Below are positions 1 through 7,048 of a stretch of 10,668 nucleotides of DNA, one piece after another. Both the position numbers and the translations under genes were made by a program. The stretch is from the NCBI GenBank assembly GCA_030631445.1, contig DAOVLD010000039.1, forward strand, positions 1-10,668. Direction: 5' to 3'. The notes under the pieces are model-generated. The model did no database searches. It had not been told where the DNA came from and saw only the letters and a program-made list of their open reading frames with translations. This DNA comes from Bacteroidota bacterium (GTDB lineage: Bacteria; Bacteroidota; Bacteroidia; Bacteroidales; VadinHA17). Numbering within the stretch: the first letter of the stretch is position 1; each line of letters starts with the position of its first letter.

Positions 1-933
1 ACCTTCACCGGTTTTCAAAGTTTCTATATCCGGGAATATTTTATAATCAGGTCCGAACTGTTCCAGGAATTCAAGGCTTAAAGATCTGAATGTAACTGAA
101 ACAGGAAGCAGGATTACCGAGCTAATATAAGGAATGATTAGAAAAATGAATCCGATACAGCAGGTCATCAATCCCGCGGTAATAATCAAAATGATTAAAA
201 CTATTGTGAGGAGAAAAATAAATAGCCCATAAACCAAAAAATACCCAAAATGTCTTGATAATAAGGTTAAGAATTTCCCCCAGGCTTTAGTAACAGTGAT
301 ATTTTCTTTGTACATAATAGGTACCACAAAATCAAACAGGAATAACCTGATGTATCCTGATAAGACCATGAATGTAAGAAACAACAGGACCATCCCGATA
401 ATAGCGGGTACTTTGGCAGAAAGAGGATAATGACCAAGGTAGAGGCTCATCATGAAGGAGAAGAAAATGTAAACAATAAAGCTAAAGATTGCCAGGCAGA
501 TTAATCCGAAAACCAGCCGCCAAAGAAAAACTGAATTTCCATGTTTTCTAAACTCTCTCCAGGGCTGGCTCACCAACGCCCGGTTGTGGACGACATTATC
601 AAGGAACATAAACTTCCCCCTGGAACTTAACCAGTTGAATAGTAAAGCCAGGACTAAAATAACGAATATGCCAAAAACAATCAGTGAAGCCCACCAGGTA
701 TGATCCAAAAACCAATTCCATGCAATAGCAGGGAATTCAGCAATATCGCCAATGTCGATATCCTTGCCGATATTGCCTCTGCTGCCTCCGTTGCCCCCCT
801 GGCAATCTGCCAGACCTGCCAGGAAAGCGGTGAAGCCGATCATAAACCATTTGTTCAGGTCAAATGGGCTGAAAAGGATCTTTTTCATCCGTGTCCAGCC
901 TTTTGATAAAGGATCAGAATATGAAATGTTCAT
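1..933 (-). CDS. Polytopic membrane protein, DUF7544-like (C-terminus cut by window edge)
   Basis: An open frame of 311 codons runs from an ATG at 933 to the window edge without a stop, so the C-terminus is missing. The N-terminus has a short amphipathic part with the string KILFSPFDLNKWFMIGF (residues 18-34). A Gly/Asn-rich linker follows at 45-57. Strongly hydrophobic segments lie at about 81-101, 136-166, 175-200, 229-253 and 256-280, with a weaker one at 29-43. The pattern PFDL-KWF near the start plus SRGKFMFLDNVV (104-115) is, from memory, that of a widespread uncharacterised family of inner-membrane proteins (DUF7544). No catalytic residues are recognisable and I do not assign a function. 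The gene follows susD in the same direction, but a strong terminator and 326 bases separate them, so it is probably a separate unit. The family call is moderately sure; the coding call is firm. Confidence 0.85.
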   Translation of the reverse strand, partial: MNISYSDPLSKGWTRMKKILFSPFDLNKWFMIGFTAFLAGLADCQGGNGGSRGNIGKDIDIGDIAEFPAIAWNWFLDHTWWASLIVFGIFVILVLALLFNWLSSRGKFMFLDNVVHNRALVSQPWREFRKHGNSVFLWRLVFGLICLAIFSFIVYIFFSFMMSLYLGHYPLSAKVPAIIGMVLLFLTFMVLSGYIRLFLFDFVVPIMYKENITVTKAWGKFLTLLSRHFGYFLVYGLFIFLLTIVLIILIITAGLMTCCIGFIFLIIPYISSVILLPVSVTFRSLSLEFLEQFGPDYKIFPDIETLKTGEG

Positions 934-980
934 AATAGTATAGGATTATATATTGAACCGGACAAGTTAATATATTTTAA

Positions 981-992
981 ACAAATATTTGT
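981..992. promoter_or_regulatory. Perfect 12-base palindrome upstream of the DUF7544-like gene
   Basis: ACAAATATTTGT reads the same on both strands. It sits 48 bases upstream of the start codon at 933, a position suitable for an operator. It is AT-rich, so chance is possible. No regulator is identified. Confidence 0.25.
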
Positions 993-1001
993 TGTGTTGA
1001 A

Positions 1002-1043
1002 AAAAAATACCTTTTAAAACGGGTATTTAAATAGGTATTTTTT
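1002..1043 (-). repeat. A/T-rich inverted repeat, possible weak terminator
   Basis: AAAAAATACCT (1002-1012) is the exact reverse complement of AGGTATTTTTT (1033-1043), with a 20-base loop. The loop contains a second partial copy of the right arm (GGTATTT at 1022-1028) that could pair with the left arm instead. On the minus strand the stem ends in a run of T, so it could add to termination after susD. Its low GC content makes it weak, and an operator for the downstream gene is equally possible. Confidence 0.35.
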
Positions 1044-1167
1044 CTTTTGTAGATTATTGATTATCACAAATCCAAGCCTGCAATTAATGGTGTTGGTGTA
1101 TACAATTAAAACCTTTCTGCAATCCTGAATATGTATCCATTAAGAGAATAAACTCATAACTCATAAT

Positions 1168-1209
1168 AAAAAAAGCCGCCTAAAAGTACATACTTTTAAA
1201 GCGGCTTTT
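1168..1209 (-). terminator. Rho-independent terminator after susD
   Basis: Outer arms AAAAGCCGC (1171-1179) and GCGGCTTTT (1201-1209) pair perfectly. Inside them TAAAAGTA (1181-1188) pairs with TACTTTTA (1191-1198), leaving a tiny loop and a small bulge (C against AA). On the minus strand the GC-rich base is followed by seven T, the classic intrinsic terminator layout. It begins about 50 bases past the susD stop. On the plus strand only four T follow, so the minus direction is the main one. It marks the end of the susCD transcript. Confidence 0.88.
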
Positions 1210-1259
1210 GCTAACTAGCTATTTGATGACAATTATTGCTTCGAAAAATGTATAATCAA

Positions 1260-3083
1260 TCACCAACCAGGATTCTGCTCGAGATTAAGATTCATAAGCC
1301 TGTGTTCTTCTGGAATAGGATAGTAATAATGTTTTTCCTCCCAAACTCTTGGAACATTATTCAGCCAGGTTACTTCACCATAGGTATCATTAGATAATCT
1401 CTGTCCATTTGGTATCCCCCCGATAGTTTCTGACACATTAATATAAGTAACTCCGGGAATAACAGGATCCGGCATAACTTTATAAAAAGCAACATCAAGT
1501 ACCCCATCTTCATTTAAATCGAGAGGTACGTCAAGTGCAGGAACATAAATGCCGGTCCATTCCATTTCCATCAACTCACTCTTTTTCCACCTTACAACAT
1601 CATAGAAACGAAATCCTTCAAAACACAATTCAATACCTCTTTCTCTGCGAATTTCCAAAATCACGGGGTCAGAAATACCAGGGAAATAATTCGATTGCAA
1701 ATATGGATCAATCACGGTGGGTTTTGCATCTAAACCGCCGGTAATACCTGCCCTATCACGCAGCGCCCCAACTGTAATAGCCCAATCGGCATCGGTAAGT
1801 GTTCCAAGTTCTGCCTTTGCTTCAGCATAATTCAATAAAACCTCGCCAAAACGGAATATTGATACGGAATTAATATTAAGATCCCTTGTATCGTAATTGA
1901 GATCATCAAGCGACCATTTTATAGGCATATAACCGGTATAGGTATATCCGAATGCTGGTGGAGTAAGTAAAACAACTCCTCCGCTTGTTCTGCTATAATC
2001 TCCTAATCGAATGGTCTGTTGCAGCCTTTTATCCCTTCCCTTTACCTCGTCCTGAAATTCCATGGTTGTATAATTAGGATCGTTTGTATAAGGGGTTCCG
2101 TCAATGTTTAAATAGGTATTAATGAATGTCCGGATAAAACTAAATCTGACCCCCGTGGTGGCACTTGTGTAATACCAGTTTGCAGCATGAGTCTCAGCTA
2201 ATGCTTCATCCATAATTACTGCAAGCATTATCTCATCAGGAACCGGAGCCGGACTAATAAATAATTCCCGGTATGACAAATCTGTTCCGGCACCATTATA
2301 AATTTCGAAACCCGATTCATCCATTACCATTTTTGCAGCAGTTTCAGCCTGTGAAAGCCAGGCAGAAGCAGTGTTTTCAAGCCCCAGGTTTGTGTGATAT
2401 TTTCTAAAGGTTCCCTCAAACAGGCATATTCTTGCTTTAAAAGCATAAGCAACATATTTGGTAATCAAACTGCGCGATCCGTCACTGATGGTTTTAATAT
2501 GTTGACATGCATAGTCAATATCTGCCAAAACTGAGTCCATAACAAGAGTACGCGAATCACGGGCTGCAAATAATTCTGGGTCTTCAACATCAAGAGGTTT
2601 GCCAATCCAGGGGACATCACCATACCTTTTCACCTTTTCAAAGTAGAAAAACGCTCTGAAAAACTTTGCTAACCCGATGTAATGTTGTTTCGTTGCAAGA
2701 GGAATGTTTGGATCGTTACAGTTCACTATAAAGTAATTGAGATTTCGTAACTCTCCCCATCCCCAATTCCAATCGGGTCCCAGTGCGACTAAATTATAAC
2801 CCGATGCAGATGTATTGCAAGTTGTATTTGGGTCATATCCACCGACTTTTAAAAAATCAGGCACATCTCTTCGTGCTCCATAATCAGACATTGCATCACA
2901 AGTATGAATATTATTAGCACTTGGAAGGATATCATAAAATGAATATGAATATAATTCCAATCCCTGTTCGCTGCTAAAAACTGCACTTTTTGAAGTGGTG
3001 TCTTGAGGAATTTGTTCCAATAGATCTTCGCAGCTTACAAACAGCGTACAAATAAGGAAAAGCAATAAATATTGTTTTTTCAT
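1260..3083 (-). CDS. SusD/RagB-like nutrient-binding outer-membrane lipoprotein
   Basis: This is a 607-residue SusD-family protein, normal in length. The N-terminus is a lipoprotein signal peptide: Lys2-Lys3, a hydrophobic core, and lipobox FVSC with Cys18 as the lipidated residue. Acidic Glu19-Asp20 follow, which fits the surface-export signal described for Bacteroidota lipoproteins. The helical region includes AKFFRAFFYFEKVKRYGDVPW (about 139-159), typical of SusD_N/TPR-like folds. The C-terminal RagB/SusD domain carries RERGIELCFEGFRFYDVVRW (about 478-497), a family hallmark. A DxNxDGxxD loop (D522 to D530) is probably a calcium site. It should sit as a lid on the SusC barrel and bind the substrate outside the cell. 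The start is 24 bases after the susC stop, so the two are co-transcribed. Substrate is unknown, because no degradative enzyme is nearby. Symbol withheld because this is a family call, not the starch protein. Confidence 0.96.
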   Translation of the reverse strand: MKKQYLLLFLICTLFVSCEDLLEQIPQDTTSKSAVFSSEQGLELYSYSFYDILPSANNIHTCDAMSDYGARRDVPDFLKVGGYDPNTTCNTSASGYNLVALGPDWNWGWGELRNLNYFIVNCNDPNIPLATKQHYIGLAKFFRAFFYFEKVKRYGDVPWIGKPLDVEDPELFAARDSRTLVMDSVLADIDYACQHIKTISDGSRSLITKYVAYAFKARICLFEGTFRKYHTNLGLENTASAWLSQAETAAKMVMDESGFEIYNGAGTDLSYRELFISPAPVPDEIMLAVIMDEALAETHAANWYYTSATTGVRFSFIRTFINTYLNIDGTPYTNDPNYTTMEFQDEVKGRDKRLQQTIRLGDYSRTSGGVVLLTPPAFGYTYTGYMPIKWSLDDLNYDTRDLNINSVSIFRFGEVLLNYAEAKAELGTLTDADWAITVGALRDRAGITGGLDAKPTVIDPYLQSNYFPGISDPVILEIRRERGIELCFEGFRFYDVVRWKKSELMEMEWTGIYVPALDVPLDLNEDGVLDVAFYKVMPDPVIPGVTYINVSETIGGIPNGQRLSNDTYGEVTWLNNVPRVWEEKHYYYPIPEEHRLMNLNLEQNPGW

Positions 3084-3107
3084 AACTATAAATTTTAAAT
3101 TAATTTT

Positions 3108-6100
3108 TTAGAAGGTTACAGATAAACCCAACGTTACATTTTTCATCATCGGGTAGTTATATCCATCCCCGGAATTGCCGGAGGTAAATAACTGATCGGA
3201 TGGTCCTGTACTTTCAACATCTAAATCCCGTGAATATTTGTAAAGCGGGGACAACGTTAAAAGATTTTCACCTGAAAAATATATCCTGACATTATCTGCC
3301 TTTATTTTTGAAATAAGGTTTTTTGGTAAGTTATATCCAAACTGAATATTTTTCAATCGGACATAGGCTATATTCTGAAGGTATCTTGTCTGAGGTACCC
3401 TGAGTATGCCACCGGTACGGTTTGCAAGACGCGAAACATACCTTGGAAGATAAGCATCAGGATTATCTTCAGTCCAATGATTATCAATGTGCCATTTTGG
3501 TGGATCATTATAAGGCCTGTTGTAGTGGCCCCAGAAAATACTGGCTTCCCTACTTGGCCACCAATCCTGTTTTCCAACTCCCTGGAAAAATGCTGAGAAG
3601 AAAAAGTTGTTCCAATTAGCACCCAGTTTAATTCCATAGATATATCGTGGAGCACTATTTCCGATTATTGACATGTCACCGGGATTGTCCAACCTGTTGG
3701 TTCCAGGGTCAACAATGCCATCACCATTTGTGTCCTGCAATTTAATATCACCCGGGAAATATTGCCCCCATGAAGTGGATTTAAATTTACTCTGGTCTGC
3801 ATGGCTGTCGATATCTTCCTGAGATGTAAAAAATCCTTCTGAAATATACCCCCATATTTCACCAATTACCATTCCTTCATAATAATCGGTCAAAACAAAC
3901 TCCGGGTTATTATACTTGGTAATTACAGATTTATTATCGGCAAGGGTAAAACCTATATTGTAGTTAAGAGGTTTTGATTTAATATTAAATCTATCTCTCC
4001 ATGATAACATTATTTCCCATCCCTTGGTTTCCAAATCAGCGTAGTTACCTTTTGGAGGAGTTGCACCAAAAACAGCAGGAAGGGTCATTCCGATTGTAAA
4101 CATATCGGTCGTTTTTCGAATGTAAGCATCACCTACAAATATTAACCTGTTGGAAGCCATTGCCAGGTCGAACCCTATGTTTTTGGTAGTGGAAGTTTCC
4201 CATGTAATTCCGTCAGGAAGCACGCTTGGGCGGCTTGTATATTGCGGCCTTACACCATTAATGATATCTCCTGACTGAGATATTGAGAATTGCTCCTGAT
4301 ACACATAAGAAGCAATGTTCCCGTTTCCCAGAGAACCATAAGATGCCCGAATTTTAACATTTGAAATTATTTGATCAGGCACATTCCAAAACGACTCATT
4401 TGAGATTCTCCATCCGGCAGAAAAAGAAGGAAATAAAGCAAATCTCTCATTTTCAGGAAATTTTGAAGAACCATCATACCGGGTATTAATTTCAATCAGG
4501 TATTTGTCTTTATAGGAATAGTTAATCCTTGAAAATCCACCAAGAATATTCCATTTTTCCCAGCCTCCTTCAGTATTAATATCCTGCCCCAATGCTAAAT
4601 TAATATCTATTGCATCTTCAAAGATAAGTCCGTTTCTTGAAACCAAAAGCCTTGTGTAGGTTGACTGTTCATAGTTATAACCTGCCATTGCCTTTAAATA
4701 ATGATTCTCTTTAAAAGTATTTTCATATTCCCCATAAAAGTTTGTTGCCAGGTATTGAGTTTCCCTGTAAATATCCCTGATATCATTGTACTTGGTTCCA
4801 ACATACGCAGTTACATCAGGCATTTTACTATAGGGGACAGGAACCCGTATCCTTTTTTCATTATTATCGACGTTTTGAAAAGTAAAATCACCCTTTATCC
4901 GGAATTTATTGTCAAGGAACTGGGCTAAGAATCCACTTGTGCTTTTGAACACCCGTTTACGTGTATCGATACCATTTTTCCCATACCATAAATCACCAAT
5001 ATTATAAACTGATGTATGTGTCAATGTTCCGTCGGGGTTGAATATCGGAGACATGGGATGGCCTTCATCAGCTATGTTCCTCCAGATACCAGATCCTTCG
5101 CCAACATTCATTGGATTATGATAGGTCATGTCCGAATACCCTGAATTATTGTTAATTACCAACCATGGAAATACCTGGAGAAATCCTTTAACCCGTAAAT
5201 TTAATAGTTCATAATCGTCTGAATTGTATCTAAATATTCCATTTTGGCCAAAGTGCCTTCCGGTCAATAAGAAGCTGGTATTTTCGCTGCTACCCGAAAT
5301 TGAAATATTATGTTCGGTCCCGGTACTATAATCCTTATATAATTCGCTGTAATAGTCTGTACTTGCGTAATATACATATTCGCCGTTAACCGGATTAATT
5401 TCAACCCTTGGTAAATCAGGATTTTCCGATCTTCTTTTCAATTCTTCCAGATATTCCTGGGAAAATCTCATCGTCTTATTTACTTTATCAGGGAACTGAT
5501 TTTCCCAATTTAAAAATGCTTCGGCAAACATGGTTGCCCAAGTATATCCATCCGTAACAAAATCGGGAATTGCTGTTGGTTGTCTTAAAGATAAAGCCGA
5601 TGAGTAAGTAATACTAGTTTTACCTTTTACAGGATTTTTAGTAGTAATAAGCACTACGCCAAATACACCTCTTGCTCCATAGATTGAGGCAGATGCCGCA
5701 TCCTTTAATAATGAAATGCTTTCAATATCATTGGGGTTAATCATACTCGGATCACCCTCTACTCCATCAATCAAAACCAAAGCATTTCCACCTTGTCCAA
5801 TAGAAGTAGTTCCCCTGATATTATAACTTGGTGCTTGATTTGGTTTTCCATCAAGAAGTTTGATATTCAAATTAGGCATAACTCCCAAAAGTCCCTGCGT
5901 AAGATTAGTCATCGACCGATTTTCAAAAGCTTCATGGGTTACATGATCAACAGCGCCTGTAAGATTTGCTTTCTTTTGGGTGCCATAACCAACAACAATA
6001 ACTTCTTCCAACGCTTCAATACTTTCTTCCAGGATCACATTCACAACAGATCTTCCGTTAATATTTACTTCCTGTGTTCTATAACCAACATATGAAAATA

Positions 6101-6632
6101 CCAAAATCGAATTGGCATCAGGGACTTCAATGGAATATATTCCATCCATTCCGGTGATAGTACCTGTTTTGGTATCTTTTACCAAAATAGTAACACCGGG
6201 GAGTGTTTCACCCGTCGAAGCTGAAGTTACAGTTCCCGTAACTTTGAAGGTTTGTTGTTCTTTTTTTGGCGTAATTACAATTACTTTGTTAACCACAGTA
6301 TAAGAAACATCGGTGTTTTCAAATACTTCATTCAAAACTTCCCCGATTAAACTGTTATCGGCTTCGATGCTAACCATTTTATTTACATCTATCTGATCGT
6401 CTTTATAGAAGAAGTTGAATTCGCTCTGCTTTTCAATTTCCTGAAAAAGGTCCTGAATGGAAGCATCATGAAGGGATAAATTCAAACGTGCATGCTGAGA
6501 ATACCCCCTTGCCGCAACACTCAGCATGCTTATTAGAAAGAAGAAGGTCGTTAGTTTCATAACCATTAAGATTTTTAGTATGTTTCTATTGATATTAATA
6601 GAAAACATACACTTTCTACTATTATTTTTCAT
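3108..6632 (-). CDS. SusC/RagA-like TonB-dependent outer-membrane transporter with STN domain
   Basis: At 1174 residues this is a full-length SusC-family transporter. Domains in order: a long, Lys-rich N-region with a hydrophobic core ending near YSQ (about 1-46, signal peptide); an STN domain (about 50-122); a carboxypeptidase-regulatory-like beta-sandwich (about 130-205); a TonB-box-like EEVIVVGYGTQK (209-220); a plug (about 222-340, with NIRGTTSIGQGGNALVLIDG and DAASASIYGARG); then the beta-barrel, ending in aromatic Phe as usual for BamA-assembled proteins. A DxNxDGxxD loop is at 967-975. The STN domain is the part that, in related systems, relays ligand binding to a FecR anti-sigma factor, matching the upstream gene pair. 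Later Met codons at 9, 23 and 25 are possible starts, but the long n-region is common in STN-bearing SusC proteins. It works with the SusD-like lipoprotein encoded 24 bases downstream. Import of an oligosaccharide or other polymer fragment is inferred. Confidence 0.96.
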   Translation of the reverse strand: MKNNSRKCMFSININRNILKILMVMKLTTFFFLISMLSVAARGYSQHARLNLSLHDASIQDLFQEIEKQSEFNFFYKDDQIDVNKMVSIEADNSLIGEVLNEVFENTDVSYTVVNKVIVITPKKEQQTFKVTGTVTSASTGETLPGVTILVKDTKTGTITGMDGIYSIEVPDANSILVFSYVGYRTQEVNINGRSVVNVILEESIEALEEVIVVGYGTQKKANLTGAVDHVTHEAFENRSMTNLTQGLLGVMPNLNIKLLDGKPNQAPSYNIRGTTSIGQGGNALVLIDGVEGDPSMINPNDIESISLLKDAASASIYGARGVFGVVLITTKNPVKGKTSITYSSALSLRQPTAIPDFVTDGYTWATMFAEAFLNWENQFPDKVNKTMRFSQEYLEELKRRSENPDLPRVEINPVNGEYVYYASTDYYSELYKDYSTGTEHNISISGSSENTSFLLTGRHFGQNGIFRYNSDDYELLNLRVKGFLQVFPWLVINNNSGYSDMTYHNPMNVGEGSGIWRNIADEGHPMSPIFNPDGTLTHTSVYNIGDLWYGKNGIDTRKRVFKSTSGFLAQFLDNKFRIKGDFTFQNVDNNEKRIRVPVPYSKMPDVTAYVGTKYNDIRDIYRETQYLATNFYGEYENTFKENHYLKAMAGYNYEQSTYTRLLVSRNGLIFEDAIDINLALGQDINTEGGWEKWNILGGFSRINYSYKDKYLIEINTRYDGSSKFPENERFALFPSFSAGWRISNESFWNVPDQIISNVKIRASYGSLGNGNIASYVYQEQFSISQSGDIINGVRPQYTSRPSVLPDGITWETSTTKNIGFDLAMASNRLIFVGDAYIRKTTDMFTIGMTLPAVFGATPPKGNYADLETKGWEIMLSWRDRFNIKSKPLNYNIGFTLADNKSVITKYNNPEFVLTDYYEGMVIGEIWGYISEGFFTSQEDIDSHADQSKFKSTSWGQYFPGDIKLQDTNGDGIVDPGTNRLDNPGDMSIIGNSAPRYIYGIKLGANWNNFFFSAFFQGVGKQDWWPSREASIFWGHYNRPYNDPPKWHIDNHWTEDNPDAYLPRYVSRLANRTGGILRVPQTRYLQNIAYVRLKNIQFGYNLPKNLISKIKADNVRIYFSGENLLTLSPLYKYSRDLDVESTGPSDQLFTSGNSGDGYNYPMMKNVTLGLSVTF

Positions 6633-6661
6633 AAATTTGTATGTTTTTAGTTTGTAATGCT

Positions 6662-6694
6662 CTAATGTTTTAAAGAAATTTCCGAAAACATTAG
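6662..6694 (-). promoter_or_regulatory. 33-base near-palindrome just upstream of susC
   Basis: CTAATGTTTT (6662-6671) and AAAACATTAG (6685-6694) are exact reverse complements. Between them lies the self-complementary GAAATTTC (6675-6682), nearly on the same centre. The position, ending 30 bases before the susC start codon, suits either an operator or a hairpin in the susC leader RNA. No T-run follows it on the minus strand, so it is not a terminator for fecR. The sequence pattern is certain; the role is inferred. Confidence 0.5.
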
Positions 6695-6713
6695 TGTTAA
6701 TTAAAAGCGTTTT

Positions 6714-6748
6714 TCGGGAAATGTTATCAGCATTTCCCGATTTTTTTT
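6714..6748 (+). terminator. Hairpin with T8 tail on the plus strand, in the susC leader
   Basis: TCGGGAAATG (6714-6723) pairs perfectly with CATTTCCCGA (6731-6740) over a 7-base loop, and eight T follow at 6741-6748. This is an intrinsic-terminator layout for plus-strand RNA, although no plus-strand gene exists here. Read on the minus strand, the stem is preceded by A8 and followed by AAAAACG, so it does not look like a terminator for fecR. There it would be a leader hairpin. It may end an antisense transcript across the susC start, or be a structural or operator element. Confidence 0.45.
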
Positions 6749-6823
6749 AGGGTTAATTTTTTTCAGGGTTTTACCATAGGCAATTCGTTTTTAATGTGTT
6801 GCTTATAATAATTATTTTATGGA

Positions 6824-7037
6824 CAGATATTAAATTTATAACATAGCCTTCATATTCTATAAAAACCATTTAGCTGTCAATTGAAAAGATTTTATGTATT
6901 TAACTTAAATGATCCGAAATATTTAGAATACTAACCCTAATTATAACCTAAACTACCTATGATCGTATCATTCTAAATATGATTCATAAAATTGTACAAC
7001 ATCAAGCTAAATGGTTATGTTATTTAATAGTTTTCTG
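6824..7037. repeat. Long imperfect inverted repeat (~214 bases) between fecR and susC
   Basis: Six pairs of arms occur in the same nested order: CAGA 6824-6827 with TCTG 7034-7037; TATTAAAT 6828-6835 with ATTTAATA 7022-7029; ATAACATA 6838-6845 with TATGTTAT 7016-7023; AACCATTTAGCT 6864-6875 with AGCTAAATGGTT 7005-7016; ATTTTATG 6889-6896 with CATAAAAT 6985-6992; ATATTTAGAAT 6919-6929 with ATTCTAAATAT 6970-6980. A small hairpin (ATGAT/ATCAT, 6959-6971) sits near the centre. The 12- and 11-base perfect arms in matching order are hard to explain by AT-richness alone. Some right arms overlap by one or two bases, so not every arm can pair at once. It could be a decayed palindromic mobile element or a structured leader or trailer RNA. 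Confidence 0.5.
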
Positions 7038-7048
7038 ATATTTAAAAA

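Larger units (their letters stand above)
934..1259. other. Non-coding spacer between susD and the DUF7544-like gene
   Basis: I see no convincing ORF or RNA gene in these 326 AT-rich bases. They hold the susD terminator (about 1168-1209), an A/T-rich inverted repeat (1002-1043) and a perfect 12-base palindrome ACAAATATTTGT at 981-992, about 50 bases upstream of the DUF7544-like start. No clean Bacteroidota promoter (TTTG / TAnnTTTG) was found on the minus strand here. A promoter for the downstream gene is nevertheless expected in this stretch, because the terminator lies upstream of it. Confidence 0.6.
6633..7048. other. Structured non-coding spacer between fecR and susC
   Basis: These 416 strongly AT-rich bases carry no supported gene. 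They hold a long nested inverted repeat (6824-7037), a GC-rich-stemmed hairpin followed by T8 on the plus strand (6714-6748), and a 33-base near-palindrome (6662-6694) some 30 bases upstream of the susC start. I could not find an exact TAnnTTTG promoter on the minus strand. The susC promoter is expected here and may be of the ECF type, whose sequence I cannot predict. Confidence 0.6.

Noticed and set aside
700..943. Two small plus-strand ORFs
   Set aside because: They lie opposite the 5' part of the DUF7544-like gene, have low-complexity composition and no recognisable features.
3368..3865. Minus-strand ORFs in another frame within susC
   Set aside because: They overlap an intact susC frame and have no start context or family match, so there is no sign of a frameshift.
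5793..6303. Plus-strand ORFs of 100 and 63 codons opposite susC
   Set aside because: The minus strand here encodes unmistakable SusC plug and beta-sandwich sequence; these are shadows of it.
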